Source of the DNA: Apostichopus japonicus
Taxonomy: Eukaryota; Echinodermata; Holothuroidea; Aspidochirotida; Stichopodidae
Reading direction: 5' to 3'
NCBI RefSeq assembly: GCF_037975245.1
Contig: NC_092569.1
Coordinates: 32,695,668 to 32,759,667, forward strand
Length of the DNA: 64,000 nucleotides
Made by a program: the position numbers and the translations under genes
The notes under the pieces: model-generated
Database searches by the model: none
What the model was told of the DNA's origin: nothing
Seen by the model: the letters and a program-made list of their open reading frames with translations, nothing else
Shown: piece by piece, positions 47,975 to 60,700 of the stretch
How the letters are laid out: every line of letters starts with the position of its first letter
How positions within the stretch are numbered: the first letter of the stretch is position 1

Positions 47975-50734
47975 ATATATTTATATATTATTAGGATATA
48001 TATTATATATGCTATTTTAATTATATACAGTAATGAACGCTGAATCGTCCAATGAATTAAAGTGTTTCTTCAGTATGTTTGCGGTTGTCTTTGCTGTTGC
48101 ACGCCTAAGTGTTAGAACAGACACTTTGGTAATCATTGTAGTTCCCCACCAACTCTGCCGGTAATTTTGATTTTCTAATTTCGGTCAAGCTAGAAACGAG
48201 CTCCTATTTCAATCGGTTATTGATGGGCCAGCAATAAATGCACAAAAAAGAAAAGAAAAAATAGATACGAAGACATCTTGCCAGACCATTCCGCAACATG
48301 ACAACCTGCTGGTTAGATGGGGACTAGGTAACGCGAGATTTGGCTGGGAATGAATTTGGAAATCTGAGGAGTGGTCTGGTCTTTCAACCTAAGCGATACC
48401 AAGGTTAATAACCATTCAATGATTTTTTTCGTCACTACTAGCATTTAGTCTTCGTGTTCATTCAGGGTTTTCTGGACATTTCTCACTTAGCCACGCCCTC
48501 CAGATTTCAGTTCGGAAGTTGCTGTCTTCTATGAGACAGTGAGAGATATCATAAAATTATTCTTTACTGGAGCCAAACAACAATTCCTTGAATCCTCAAT
48601 TCTTCTTTCACTCTCCCACGAGCTTTACGCCCGTCGGAAGTTAAATAACTCAATATTTCAAAACGTATAAAAAACTAGCAAAATAAAACAATAATGATAA
48701 AACTGACAAGAGACATTTAAGTGATATATTTCTTCAATCTTTGTATTGCTAACCAAAGAAAGATACGAATTCATAGAGATTATCATCAGACAATCTGTTA
48801 CGTTGTGGTGTAAATAATATATGTCAAAATGTACAAATTTAAGTAAAGTACTTTTTACAGAATTACTTTTTGGCATACAATTCCAATCCCAATTTTGTTA
48901 AACATCTCAAATTCTTAATAGATGATAGGAAATGTCAGAGCAAGTTATATACTAGATGTAAGAGGCCGGTGATTACGAGCAAGATTAACAGACTGACTCA
49001 TATCCATATTGTTAATATTCAATATCATAATATTAGTGAAACCTTACCATTTGATAGATAAATATTCATGTTATGAGTGATGAGAACATCCCAAGATGAG
49101 TAAAGATGAATACTTGCAGCTTTTGCAACAAGGTGTATTGTTAACAGGAGCGCAACCAGCAGTTTGATCTAAGGGGAAGGGGCTGAGATGTTATGTCGTC
49201 CACTGGAGCGGATAACGCCCTCTACATTAGAAATTGTGGTAAAATGGAGGTGTTTAGATGCCAACGTTTTAAGACAATGTTGAAGCATTTTCAATTATTT
49301 TGGTTGTACCGCAGATACTCATTATATCGTAACGTACTGTATACTAGGATTTTCTTTTGGTAATTTGTAATTTAACAACTTATAAAATTGATATCAATAA
49401 ATACATAAATATGCAAAACAAACAAACTGTAGATCAAGCTACCGCTCTGTAAGAGTAACATAACTATAACACAATTATCTTAAGTATGATCAAGAGGTTG
49501 GGAAAGGACGGAAATGTCAAGTGTTTGTCAGTTCAAGGTGAAATATAAACAACTTCATTCGCAACTAAAGAATACAAAACCCTGAATAAACTGAAGAATA
49601 TAGAGAATAAAAAAAAATAGTTTCTGAATGTTTTCCACAGAGCTATCAAACTCCTTATAATACAGGCTCGTTTTCATTGAACATAAGAGACATTTTAGTG
49701 ACTATTGCATGACCCAATGTGTACCGAAGGACAGCAAGAAGAACATTAATATTCATTTCTGGCAGATTTGAAACCTTCGTAACTTTGTCAGGTCTCTAAA
49801 GAGTTGCGGAACACTTCGGTGAATACTGAAATATGGGTTACAGATGTACAGGTACAAGTTTATGTCTTGATTTAAATGGATGTAAATAAACCTTTGGGCT
49901 ACAAGCCCAATTGCTCCACCAACTGAGCTAACCAGCCCTTAGTTGGAGGCAATCCCTGTATAGCCATTTCTTTTCTGTCACAAGACACAGTATCTTGCAT
50001 ACCGTTTAACCAGGGATCAAGCGTCAGTTTCATTCAATTACAACCAAGAAAGTGGCAGGGAAGGGATTTCAAAAATTCGACATTTCATGCATAAATATAT
50101 AAATTTAAAACCTAGCCATAAATTTCTTTGCTTTCCCTCAATTTATATTGATAATCTTAAGTCACAGCCTCTTTTTCAGTAGAGTAAGAATTGCTTAAAA
50201 ACAAAACAAAAAAACAATTACAGATTGTGCTTAGAAATGAGATTTGTTCAAGGTTTTCCCCTTTCAAGATTCCTGTGTTTATACGGTCACATCCAAAGTT
50301 GAAACCCAAGGAATATAAAGCTAATATCACTAAGTAAATGTTTGATGTTCAAGTTTATAGCACTATGACCACTTACCACAGATAACTTGGAGCAGTACCA
50401 GCCATTCCCTCTACAAAGATATATAGGGATTGACTATAACATGTCATCATACCGCTATATGGAGCCTAGTATTCAAAAGCATCCTTTATTACAAAGGTGT
50501 AAAGTACTAATCATTTTTCATAGAAAGTCATTTTTAAAAAATCCTGAGAAAACAATAATTTTCTTGGCAAGAGGAGAGGACATAAAATTCTCACATCACA
50601 CAGACTTAAAACATGCAGGATTATTAAGGAACTAAACAGCAAAGTAAGCCGACTGAACATGTTTAAATGGCTGAGTTTCAATGGATAAGGGTACTACCTT
50701 CTAACAGCATCACTGCTTCTGCAGGTGACCCCCT
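47975..50734. other. Region between the lectin array and AHI1, no gene seen
   Basis: 2.8 kb of AT-rich DNA. ORFs of 63-82 codons (48,870, 50,387, 50,725) show no recognisable domain. Only the tRNA-derived remnant at 49,889 was identified. It may include distal 3' sequence of AHI1. Confidence 0.5.
49889..49938 (-). pseudogene. tRNA-derived remnant (tRNA-Thr-like 5' half or SINE head)
   Basis: On the minus strand the sequence starts GGGCTGG, has a good A-box (TAGCTCAGTTGG), a D-stem pair GCTC/GAGC, and an anticodon stem TTGGG/CCCAA around the loop CTTGTAG (anticodon TGT). Past the anticodon arm no T-arm with a proper B-box and no 3' acceptor strand CCAGCCC are found, so it is not an intact tRNA. 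It is a truncated tRNA pseudogene or the head of a tRNA-derived SINE. Confidence 0.6.
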
Positions 50735-51640
50735 CAGGGAGAGGAATTTATCTTCAAACCTTCTCATATTTAATGGCATCTCTACATCATTCTATTAATG
50801 ACTCTCGGGGAGATGACTTTATCTTCAAATTTCCCTCTCAGCATGGTTCTTTTTCTTCTTTCTCCTCCGATCTAACTGCATCTGAAAATGACAGCATCTC
50901 TGCATCATTCTATAAATGACTCTCGGAGAGATGACTTTATCATCAAACTTCCCTCTCAGCATGGTTCTTCATCTTCTTTCTCCTCCGATCTAACTGCATC
51001 GGAAAATGACAGCATCTCTGCATCAGTCTATAAATGACTCTCGGGGAGATGACTTAATCTTCAAACTTCCCTCTCAGCATGGTTCTTCTTCTTCTTTCTC
51101 CTCCGACCTAACTGCATCTCTGCATCTGTAAATGACAGTATCTCTGCATCATTCTATAAATGGCTCTCGGGGATATGACTTAATCTTCAAACTTCCCTCT
51201 CAGCATGGTTCTTCTTCTTCTTTCTCCTCCGACCTAACTGCATCTCTGCATCTGTAAATGACAGTATCTCTGCATCATTCTATAAATGGCTCTCGGGGAT
51301 ATGACTTAATCTTCAAACTTCCCTCTCAGCATGGTTCTTCATCTTCTTTCTCCTCCGACCTAACTGCATCTCTGCATCTGTAAATGACAGTATCTCTGCA
51401 TCATTCTATAAATGGCTCTCGGGAGATAACTTAATCTTCAAACTTCCCTCTCGGCATGGTTCTTCATCTTCTTTCTCCTCCGATCTAACTGCATCTCTGC
51501 ATCGGTCTATAAATGACAGCATCTCTGCATCATTCTATAAATGCCTCTCGGAGAGATGACTTAATCTTCAAACTTCCCTCTCAGCATGGTTCTTTTTCTT
51601 CTTTCTCCTCCGATCTAACTGCATCTCTGCATCTGTAGAT
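50735..51640. repeat. Minisatellite made from the end of the AHI1 coding sequence
   Basis: Seven units of 118-130 bp, anchored by ccctctcagcatggttct at 50,833, 50,951, 51,069, 51,195, 51,321, 51,446 (as ccctctcggc) and 51,576. The last unit contains the final codons and stop of AHI1 on the minus strand; the others lie beyond the stop and so would be 3' UTR or intergenic. The first unit is degenerate. Confidence 0.85.
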
Positions 51641-51799
51641 GAACTTCTGGGTTCTTCATCTCTCCCAGAGAACTCTAAACTTTGACTTCCCTTCTGAAAA
51701 TTGGTTTCTAGGAGAGACTTACGCAAGTTGGTATCTTTCTTACTCCCGGATGGAAGCCCAGATGAATGAGCCTGCTTCTTTCGTTTTGATTTCTTTGCT
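51568..51799 (-). CDS. AHI1: AHI1 last coding exon, basic tail
   Basis: The acceptor ctcccgaacag opens 77 codons including the stop. The product is strongly basic (AKKSKRKKQ at the start, RRRKKKKNH near the end), resembling a nuclear-localisation or lipid-binding tail. The last 24 codons lie inside the terminal unit of the 125-bp minisatellite. Confidence 0.8.
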
Positions 51800-54700
51800 C
51801 TGTTCGGGAGAGAAGTAACATTAAATTGCACAATGAGATCAAGAAAACCGTATTGAAAAGTGTATGGGAGGTGGGATGCCCCTGTCCCTCCTCCCCTTTC
51901 ACCCCTCTCTCTCCTGTTCTTAAGCCTATAAATGTCATCCGTCAAGTTCTCAGTAACGTTGTGCCACTGTAGTTACCGACTGCACACTGCCTTTCTTAGA
52001 GCATATGTGTAACAATGACAGAGGGTCCAGATTTGACTGTTTCCTATGTCACAGACATCAAAGGAGGTTAAAATATTACCAACCATAGTCATCACTTGCC
52101 AAACAAACTTAGACGACAGCTTTACAGGTTTGGAGTTACAGACAGCTGTATAACCTGACACAGACTTGTGCATCCTTGACAAAATTTGGAGCGGGTGGTG
52201 GGGGGGGGGTGTTTCCTGTATTCTACATTTCTTTCTGCACTTTGATGTAAATCTAAACAATTGGCAGTGAAATAACAAAATATCTATATGGAAGCTCGGG
52301 CACATCTTTGAAAGAGGAAGATAGAGAGAGAACTTACGTCTGAGACTTTGTTGTGGATTCAATCTCACTGTCCTCTGGACCAGACAAAATTTTTAAATTT
52401 CCATCTTTGGTTGTGACAGCAGAAAACTGGTACAGAGAATAGGAGAAACAAAAGGACATTGAAAAGGCTTGAGAGGTTAATCTGACTTCACCAACAGAAG
52501 GTCCAAAAGGAGATGTTAATCAGGTAAATAAATGTATGTACAATCTTCCTTTAATACCAATAAATAATCATCTGTACTTACATGAGATGAACTGGTTCCT
52601 CTTGAGTTCTTTTTCCTGTCTCTACTACCCTGACTCTTAGCTGAAGCAGCTAGGCCATTATCATTCTCATCAAATCCTACAGAAATGTTTGGCTGTATAC
52701 CTATAAAATACAGGAATGAGTTTATTATAATAACCAATACCCATAAGGAGGAAATCATGTAAAATCCTTGGAAATACAGTGAAAAGTGAGATCATGGTGG
52801 ACTTGCAGATGGAAACACATTTCTGGAAATATATTTGGGACAATTTTTGGATTGAGTCCATAGTCCATTTCTAGTCTTCAATGTACTATATAATGTATTG
52901 TCTTCAATGTACTATATAATGTATTGTCTTCAATGTACTATATGATGTATTAAGTGTCTTCAATGTACTATATAATGTATTGTCTTCAATGTACTATATA
53001 ATGTATTAATTCACAAGGATTTGGGACATATCTGTCTGTTTTCTTCAATGTACTTTATAATGTATTATTTCAAAAGGGTTTGGGACTTATCTTTCCATTT
53101 TCTTCTTTGATCGTCTGACAAAATTAGGAATATAAAATTGGCCTAATTTTAAAGTAACCATAGCAACTTGTTCAATTTTGTCAACATTGTGACTTACAGC
53201 AAAAGACAGCACAAAATTACACTTGTAACCTGGTATCCATTCAGAATCAATTCCCAAGCTGACATAGAGGCGACTGTAGAGTCATATAAATAACATATTA
53301 AAAGTTGTCGAAAATTCATGACAACTCCATTTCAATCCTTGGAATCCCTTGGTCAACAAAATTTGTGTTTAATCCTATTTTTCTTTTTGTTTACTAACAT
53401 ATGCATCTATTTGATTTCTTCATTTTCATTTACACTTTACTATTACAATTAGTAGTACCAGTTTTGTTGACAAATGATGAAAGTAGAAACACTTTGTCCA
53501 CCCCCTCCCCCATAGGTCACACACCCCCACCTTCCTCTTACAAGTCTTGTTCAGTCTTCCTACCTGTCTGTCTGGTTCCAGATATATCTTCTACGTAATT
53601 AGCAGGAAAGTACCCTTGATCACCGTTCTCCAATTCCCCCATCCACCAATTATCGTTGTCCTCGTGGAGTACCTTGATCACATCGCCCTCAATGATGTTT
53701 AACTCATCGGATCGTTGAGCTGTGTAATCATACAGCGCCCTCACTTTAGGGTATTCTTCAGGGTTCGTTGATGCAACCGATAGATCAGGGTTAAAGGTGA
53801 ATATTGCTTTACCTCCTGAACCCTGATATAAGAATCAAACAGACAGAAATGCTAAAGTTGACAATGGCAGGCTCTAGACTTTAAACCGTAAACTTCTCTT
53901 GATATCCTGTAGTAGTGTGCACAAGATAAGCAAGCAACAAAGGATGTATTTCTCACACAAAGGAAGATTGGCTCTCTTTCCTTCTCAGCTCCTTTCTTAA
54001 ACTGACTACTGCTAAGAGGACAGTTGGGCACCGAGGGTATCAGGCAGATTCATCAACCATATCATTTGTAAGTTATCTGATCTGGGCCAGTCTATGGGAG
54101 CTTGTTACATTTAGCAGGCCAGATCTGTGATTGCCAGAGCGTATTATTGGTAATAAGGTTCTGTGCGCAAAGTCGGACTCTGAAGGGGCTGCAGCATCAC
54201 TGCAGCCAGGCTCTGTAGGACAATATCATTTGTGCTAGGCAGTTCCACATAACAAGGTCTGCCACTCTATGGTTTGATATTGATTCAGCCATACTGCAGG
54301 GGCTTTTGCAAGTGCTGCAGAGTTTCTTTTAAGCCACAGTGCCTTCACATTGAAATCTAGCAGGTTATGATTGGAAACCACTTCTGGCTGTGTAGTTCCA
54401 ACTCGGTTAACCTTACCCCCCCCCCCCACCACCCCCAACACCTTGGACAGACAAGGTCTAAATTGTTCCTTTTTCTATGATTAAAGGGGGAACCTGTACA
54501 GTTGTCTTTCAATGCATAAGATGAACAAGCTATCTAAATATAAACTGAATATGAAACTATCACAAATAAATGATACATCAATATCACGGAACATAAATGC
54601 AATGTTCACATTTTGTGTCGTAGCTTTATAAAGTTTCCTCATCATTCTGGTTGAATATTACTAAATATTTTGTCCACTTACATTAAAATGCTATATAGTG

Positions 54701-57700
54701 AGTCGCATACTGCAACACTTTATATGTTATGCTACACAAACTCAAATAATTCCCTAAATATGAATATGCATCAAATATAAGCCACAATGCATGAATACAC
54801 TGAATATTCATGTAACACAGAAATCATGTCCACAAGTTAAGAATATCTTTCAAATTTTAACATGCTAAATAGGGTATGGAAACAGCAATCTAGGCAAAAA
54901 AAAAAAAAATTTCTGTCATTTTTAAGAACTGCAAACAAAAAATGGAACAGCATGCGTGATTAATTTTTCTCACCGTTTTCAGGCCAATTGTCGGTGTCCC
55001 AGATCGTGAGTAACCTAACAACAATGAACAAACCCAAAACAAATAATTAAAGGGGTATAATTTAATTGTTGTCTGTTATACCAATATTAAGATAGATTAC
55101 AAGTTTTCCTATCTCCACAATATTCTGTTGCTGTGGTAGGCAAACAGTTCATACTTTACTTTCCAATGTCACAGACCAGGTTTGGTCTCTTAATGTCTGC
55201 AATGAGACACATGAAATAAAATAATGTCACTCTGTGATATGTTCAGGGGGAATGACTCCAGGTCTCAGGGAAAATTATGTCAGAGGGGTCCTTTTTGAAG
55301 TATTATGTGCCCAGTGGTGTAAAGAGCAAGGCCAATTTCACAGGACAATTTATTTACATGGGGCTCTTTTTGAAGTGTTATGTGCTCAGTGGTGTAAAGA
55401 GCAAGGCCAATTTCACAGGACAATTTATATCTTTGGGGCCCTTTTAGAAGTATTATGTGCTCAGTGGTGTAAAGAGCAAGGCCAGATTCACAGGACAATT
55501 TATATACATGGGGCTCTTTTTGAAGTGTTATGTGCTCAGTGGTGTAAAGAGCAAGGCCAATTTCACAGGACAATTTATATCTTTGGGGCCCTTTTAGAAG
55601 TATTATGTGCTCAGTGGTGTAAATAGCAAGGCCAGATTCACAGGGCAATTTATATACATGGGGCTCTTTTTGAAGTGTTATGTGCCCAGTGGTGTAAAGA
55701 GCAAGGCCAATTTCACAGGACAATTTATATCTTTGGGGCCTTTCTTGAAGTATTATGTGCTCAGTGGTGTAAAGAGCAAGGCCAATTTCACAGGACAATT
55801 TATATACATGGGGCTCTTTTTGAAGTGTTATGTGCTCAGTGGTATAAAGAGCAAGGCCAATTTCACAGGACAATTTATATCTTTGGGGCATTTCTTGAAG
55901 TATGATGTGCTCAGTGGTGTAAATAGCAAGGCCAGATTCACAGGACAATTTATATCTATTGGGCTCTCTTTGAAGTATTATGTGCTCAGTGGTGTAAAGA
56001 AAAAGGCCAATTTCACAGGACATTTTATATCTTTGTGGCCCTTTTTGAAGTGTTATGTACTCAGGGGTATTTAGAGCATGGTCTGGCTTCAGGGACAGTT
56101 ATGTCACAAGGCCAGCTTTTTTTTAAGTCTTCATTTTTCATGAGTATCATGAGATTTCCCCATAATTTCCACCCAACCCAGCCCCCCCCTTCCTTTTCAT
56201 TAGGACTGAATGTGTTCCTCTAAATATGAGAGTGGCAACTGATGATAACACTATCGTTCGCACAATTGAAAGTAAATGTTTGCAGAGATGACATCAAAAC
56301 TAATATTTAAAAAAAAAAAATGAATTAATCACCTGACTGATAATGACCACTTCTGAAACGGCTACTGCCTGGAGTTCCGGCCTAAACGGAGATTAAACAG
56401 AATCAAAATTACCTCCCAAAAAAACGAGGGACCACGAGGCAGCAACATTGAGCAACTTTTAACAGCTGTGAAATATTTTGACCAACCTTACTGTAATTGG
56501 TTTACAACCCTAATATATTTTAATTGACAGTCTTCGCTTATCCTCCACCAAAATAAGGAAGGAATTTATGCCCCTCAGTGGTCTGGGAAAATTGACCTGT
56601 AAAGTGGATTTTTTCAAACTGATAAACAAAACTCTGATATCAGTATAAAGGCAGACATTTTCAAAGTTGTTTTTGTTTCTTCTGAAGTTATGACATTTTT
56701 TTTAGAGGAAAATAAAAAGAATAAAAGAAGAAAGAAGGATACAAGTGCAAAACTGTCCTACTTTAGTGAGAGGAGCACTTAAGTTCTGAAGAGGAACCTA
56801 ATAGTGTCCTTTACCAATTTCATTGCAACAAGATGTGAAAATCTGACCTATGACGATACAGCATTTCAGCAAACTATTTTCTTTTCAATGTATACATATT
56901 ACAGATATGCAATGAAGGACAATAGCAAACAGTCACCATCTTTAAAAGGCAAACGCCTGGAATGAAAGTAAATTGTGATTAAGAACGAAAACAATGAAGA
57001 TACAGCAACCAATAAAAAGTGGAAACGAATGAACTGAAAATCTGAGCAATACCTTCGTGTTGCTGCTGAATTGTGTGTTGTCGAAGGTCGATCCCCACGT
57101 GTCGTAATTCGACTGGGTGGAGGCGAAGGTACTGAGACGGGTGGTTCTCTGAGGTGAGTACTCATGAGTGAGAGACTTGAACAATGAAAGAAACAAAGCA
57201 TCACAACAGAAGAAGGAAGAATGATTTATGAAAAGAGTGAAACGAGCAGATCCAGACAAGCTTTGATTAATGCCTCAGGAACATTGATTTCATATGAAAG
57301 ACCATGATTGGCATCAACAAAATTCAATTTGGTAACATTTTTTTAACGGAAAATTAAATCCCTGTTGGTGCAGGTTGTTACATCTGTGTTATTTTGAGAT
57401 ATTTTTGCAATTAATCATTATAACCTTAGAGGCTCATGGTTTTTGCTAGGTTTGTTTTATCATGTATACAAAGTCTTACAAACATTGCAAATTAAAATCT
57501 TTATTTATATGTCCTGAAAATTTTCCCAAATTTTAAATAAAAATCAATTTTTTTATATTTTATAGTGTACACAAGGAATACATATTAAAACAATTAGACC
57601 CTTTAATAGCCGAGGAGCTGATTTCTTCATCAAATCTGAGTTCAAAGGAACATTCTAAGCCTTAAATATATTTGCACCACATTAGATATAAGAGGACCTG

Positions 57701-60700
57701 CAAATAACAAGTTGAAATTTCAAGGACTATCAAATACTGATAGTAATATTTTCCTTTCTATCAATGTTATCCCATGAAGCAGATCTGGTTACATTTATGT
57801 CAAAAATTAAACAGCTGTAAACAAAGCATCTTATGTAGACTTTTTTGAAGAAAACCTTCGTTTTTCCTTTCAGAAAAGACTCCTAAAACATTCTGCACTG
57901 AAGGGGCATCATTTATTATTCGGGGGGGGGGAGGGGAGGGAGGGGGTAAAAGGTGACCAAAACAAAATAATGAGCAGAACAAAATGTTATTAGATTATGT
58001 AAACATAAAATATACCATCAGATTAATTAAGATGAGAAACTGATTAGGGCACAACACAGTAACAGCAATGGTGTCATGTGACTATTAGATGAACAGCAAG
58101 CAAATGATCTCATCCTATGAAAACTCATGGGTGAGGTAATTATTATATTGTGATGGTTAGGACAAAAGGTGAAAAAATTGATGGACAGTGAGGAATTAAA
58201 TATTTAAACCCACTTTTATGATTAAGACACATCTATAGAAGTATTTATTAGATCAAAGTTATGATAGGCAGATAATCATGAGTTATGAGACCTTAATAAC
58301 ACCGCAGAATAAATCAGTTTAAATCATGGAAACGGTGAACATAGAAATCAATGGGACTAGTAACTCTAAACGAGTACGTTACTGAGCAGACAAGCAGAAC
58401 TGAAAAAATCAATATGTTCCTTTTATTTCAAGAGTGTGGTCCATATTCACCAAAATGTTAAAGTCCTTGTTTTGTTTTCAACAGTAATTGTAAAATATGT
58501 AGAAATGGACTTTTAGTTCCCTAAAACACAATTAAGGATATAGTTTTAAATAACATGGCAGTTTTATTTGCATATTCATAAGATGTAATGAATAAACAAC
58601 ACTTGGATCTACTACCGTGTTAAAGGGTAATTCAAACGGTAAAACATCCATTTTTTACGGTTTATATGGCTCACCAAAACTTTAACTGAAGCCTCTGAAA
58701 ATGATCCTGCGAAGATCGATATGTCAAGCCCATTTACTTTACACATTCTTTTACACAGGCTCTCTAGTGGATAAGCAGTTTGCTAATAAAAAATGTAAGT
58801 TTAATTTTAAAAATTTACAACTCCAGTAAACATACAGTAATGTCTTGTCTGGAGAATGCTTTAAACTTTTCACCCAATTTATAAATAGGTTAAAGGATTC
58901 TAAATCAATATTGCTTGTAAGTTGTTAATTTCCTTTGTTGTTTCCTTCTTTGTTCTTTTCCTCTATTGTTGTACTCTGTACATCTGTACTGTTTAACTTG
59001 TTTAAGGGGGACTGCTCGTACAAGCTATTGTTTTTACAGTCCTCCTCCACCACCTGGTTTTATCTTGACATTTGTACTACTCTTCTTTTGTTTTTTCTTT
59101 GTTCTTTTCCTCTATTGTTTTACTGTGTATATCTGTACTGTTTAACTTGTTTAAGGGGGAGTGCTCGTACAAACTATTGTTTTTTTAGTCCTCCTCCACC
59201 ACCTGGTTTTATCTTGACATTTGTACTACTCTTCTTTTATTGTTTTTTCTTTGTTCTTTTCCTCTATTGTTGTACTCTGTATATCTGTACTGTTTAACTT
59301 GTTTAAAGCAGGGTTGCTCGTACAAGCTATTGTCTTTTCAGTCCTCCTCCACCACCTTGTTTTATCGTGACATTTGTACTACTCCTCTTAAATTTTGTAG
59401 AAATATAATCAGACTCAAAATTTCTGTCATTAATTTTGAAGGTTTCTCCCAGTTTGTTGAATGAATAACTCAATGTACCAGACAAATTACATTCTTGAAC
59501 ATTCCCTGAATGTTATGTGCTTTCTTTAGGCACTTATTTGAAGCGACCAAAATGGACAGGAAAATGTGATGCAACAATATTGAAGAAACAAAGAAACTTG
59601 AAAATCAAAATCAAACAAAAATAGAGTAGATATATGGAGAAACTTGACACAGAAGTATTAAGTTTGTGAAAGTCACAAAAGATTAGTTTTCACTGCACCA
59701 GCATTGCACAACAACATCGATTGATTAACAAAAACTTTTCGGAAAATAATAAGAGTATTGTTAAGGACAGTCTTTGGAAATATGAAAATGCACCATTTAT
59801 GATGTAACAAGTAGAATATGAATATGCATAAAGCAGTGATGGATAGCTACCTGGTTCAACTTTTTCATAGCCTACAATATGTGCAACAAGCAAAGCAGTA
59901 GAGAAGACAAAATATAAAATGAAAGGGAATTAAAAAAAAAAAACGGGGGGGAAAACAAAACAGAAACTGGAGTGACAAGCAAATTAAAACTATAGCAAGA
60001 TAAAAGGCAAGTTGAGATCATACAATTACAAACTATTCCTGTTAACATTGACTGGAAAAAGTATTTGATGAAAGGTTAGAGAGTCAGAATGGCTAGGATA
60101 TATTTATGTACATTTCTTGTATTGATAAGATAGATCTGGTGTATAGTCTTTGCCAGAATCCATAATTATCAAAAATGGAGCCAGCACAGGCTCAACTTGC
60201 TACTGTGTGATATCCAGGTCCACGGGGGTTAAGAGATGCTAATTCACACTGAGTGAGTTAATGCCGCAAGCATGAAAGTTTACAACAGAACAGAAACATT
60301 GACTAATAAGTTACCAAATGCTCAATAGGTAAAGAGGAGACTAAGCTCTTGGCCATACTTTACAAAATGGATGCACTTTTCAAATCCTGTATTGTTCATG
60401 ATGATGGTTGGTTTAGTTTTATCATGGATAGAGCTAGGCTTCCTTTAGACTACCATGGTCCATCTAGTAATGCAATGGGCCTTTCAAACAAACATTGTGG
60501 ACCATTTCCATCATTGTACTGTAACTAACACCAGAAGTCTAATAACTGCCAATCTACTCAGTTGAGGAACTCAATTCCAGGAATGGACTTTTGTGAAAGT
60601 TATCAGCTAGTTATCTGCTTCTTGGCATCAAACTATAAGCTGACAGTTTCATTTTACTCTGATGGTGGGAGTGTGACATCAGTATAATTCTAAACAACAA

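Noticed and set aside
55280-56023. 247-codon minus-strand ORF
   Set aside because: It is made entirely of the 75-bp repeat, whose length is a multiple of 3; it lies within an AHI1 intron.
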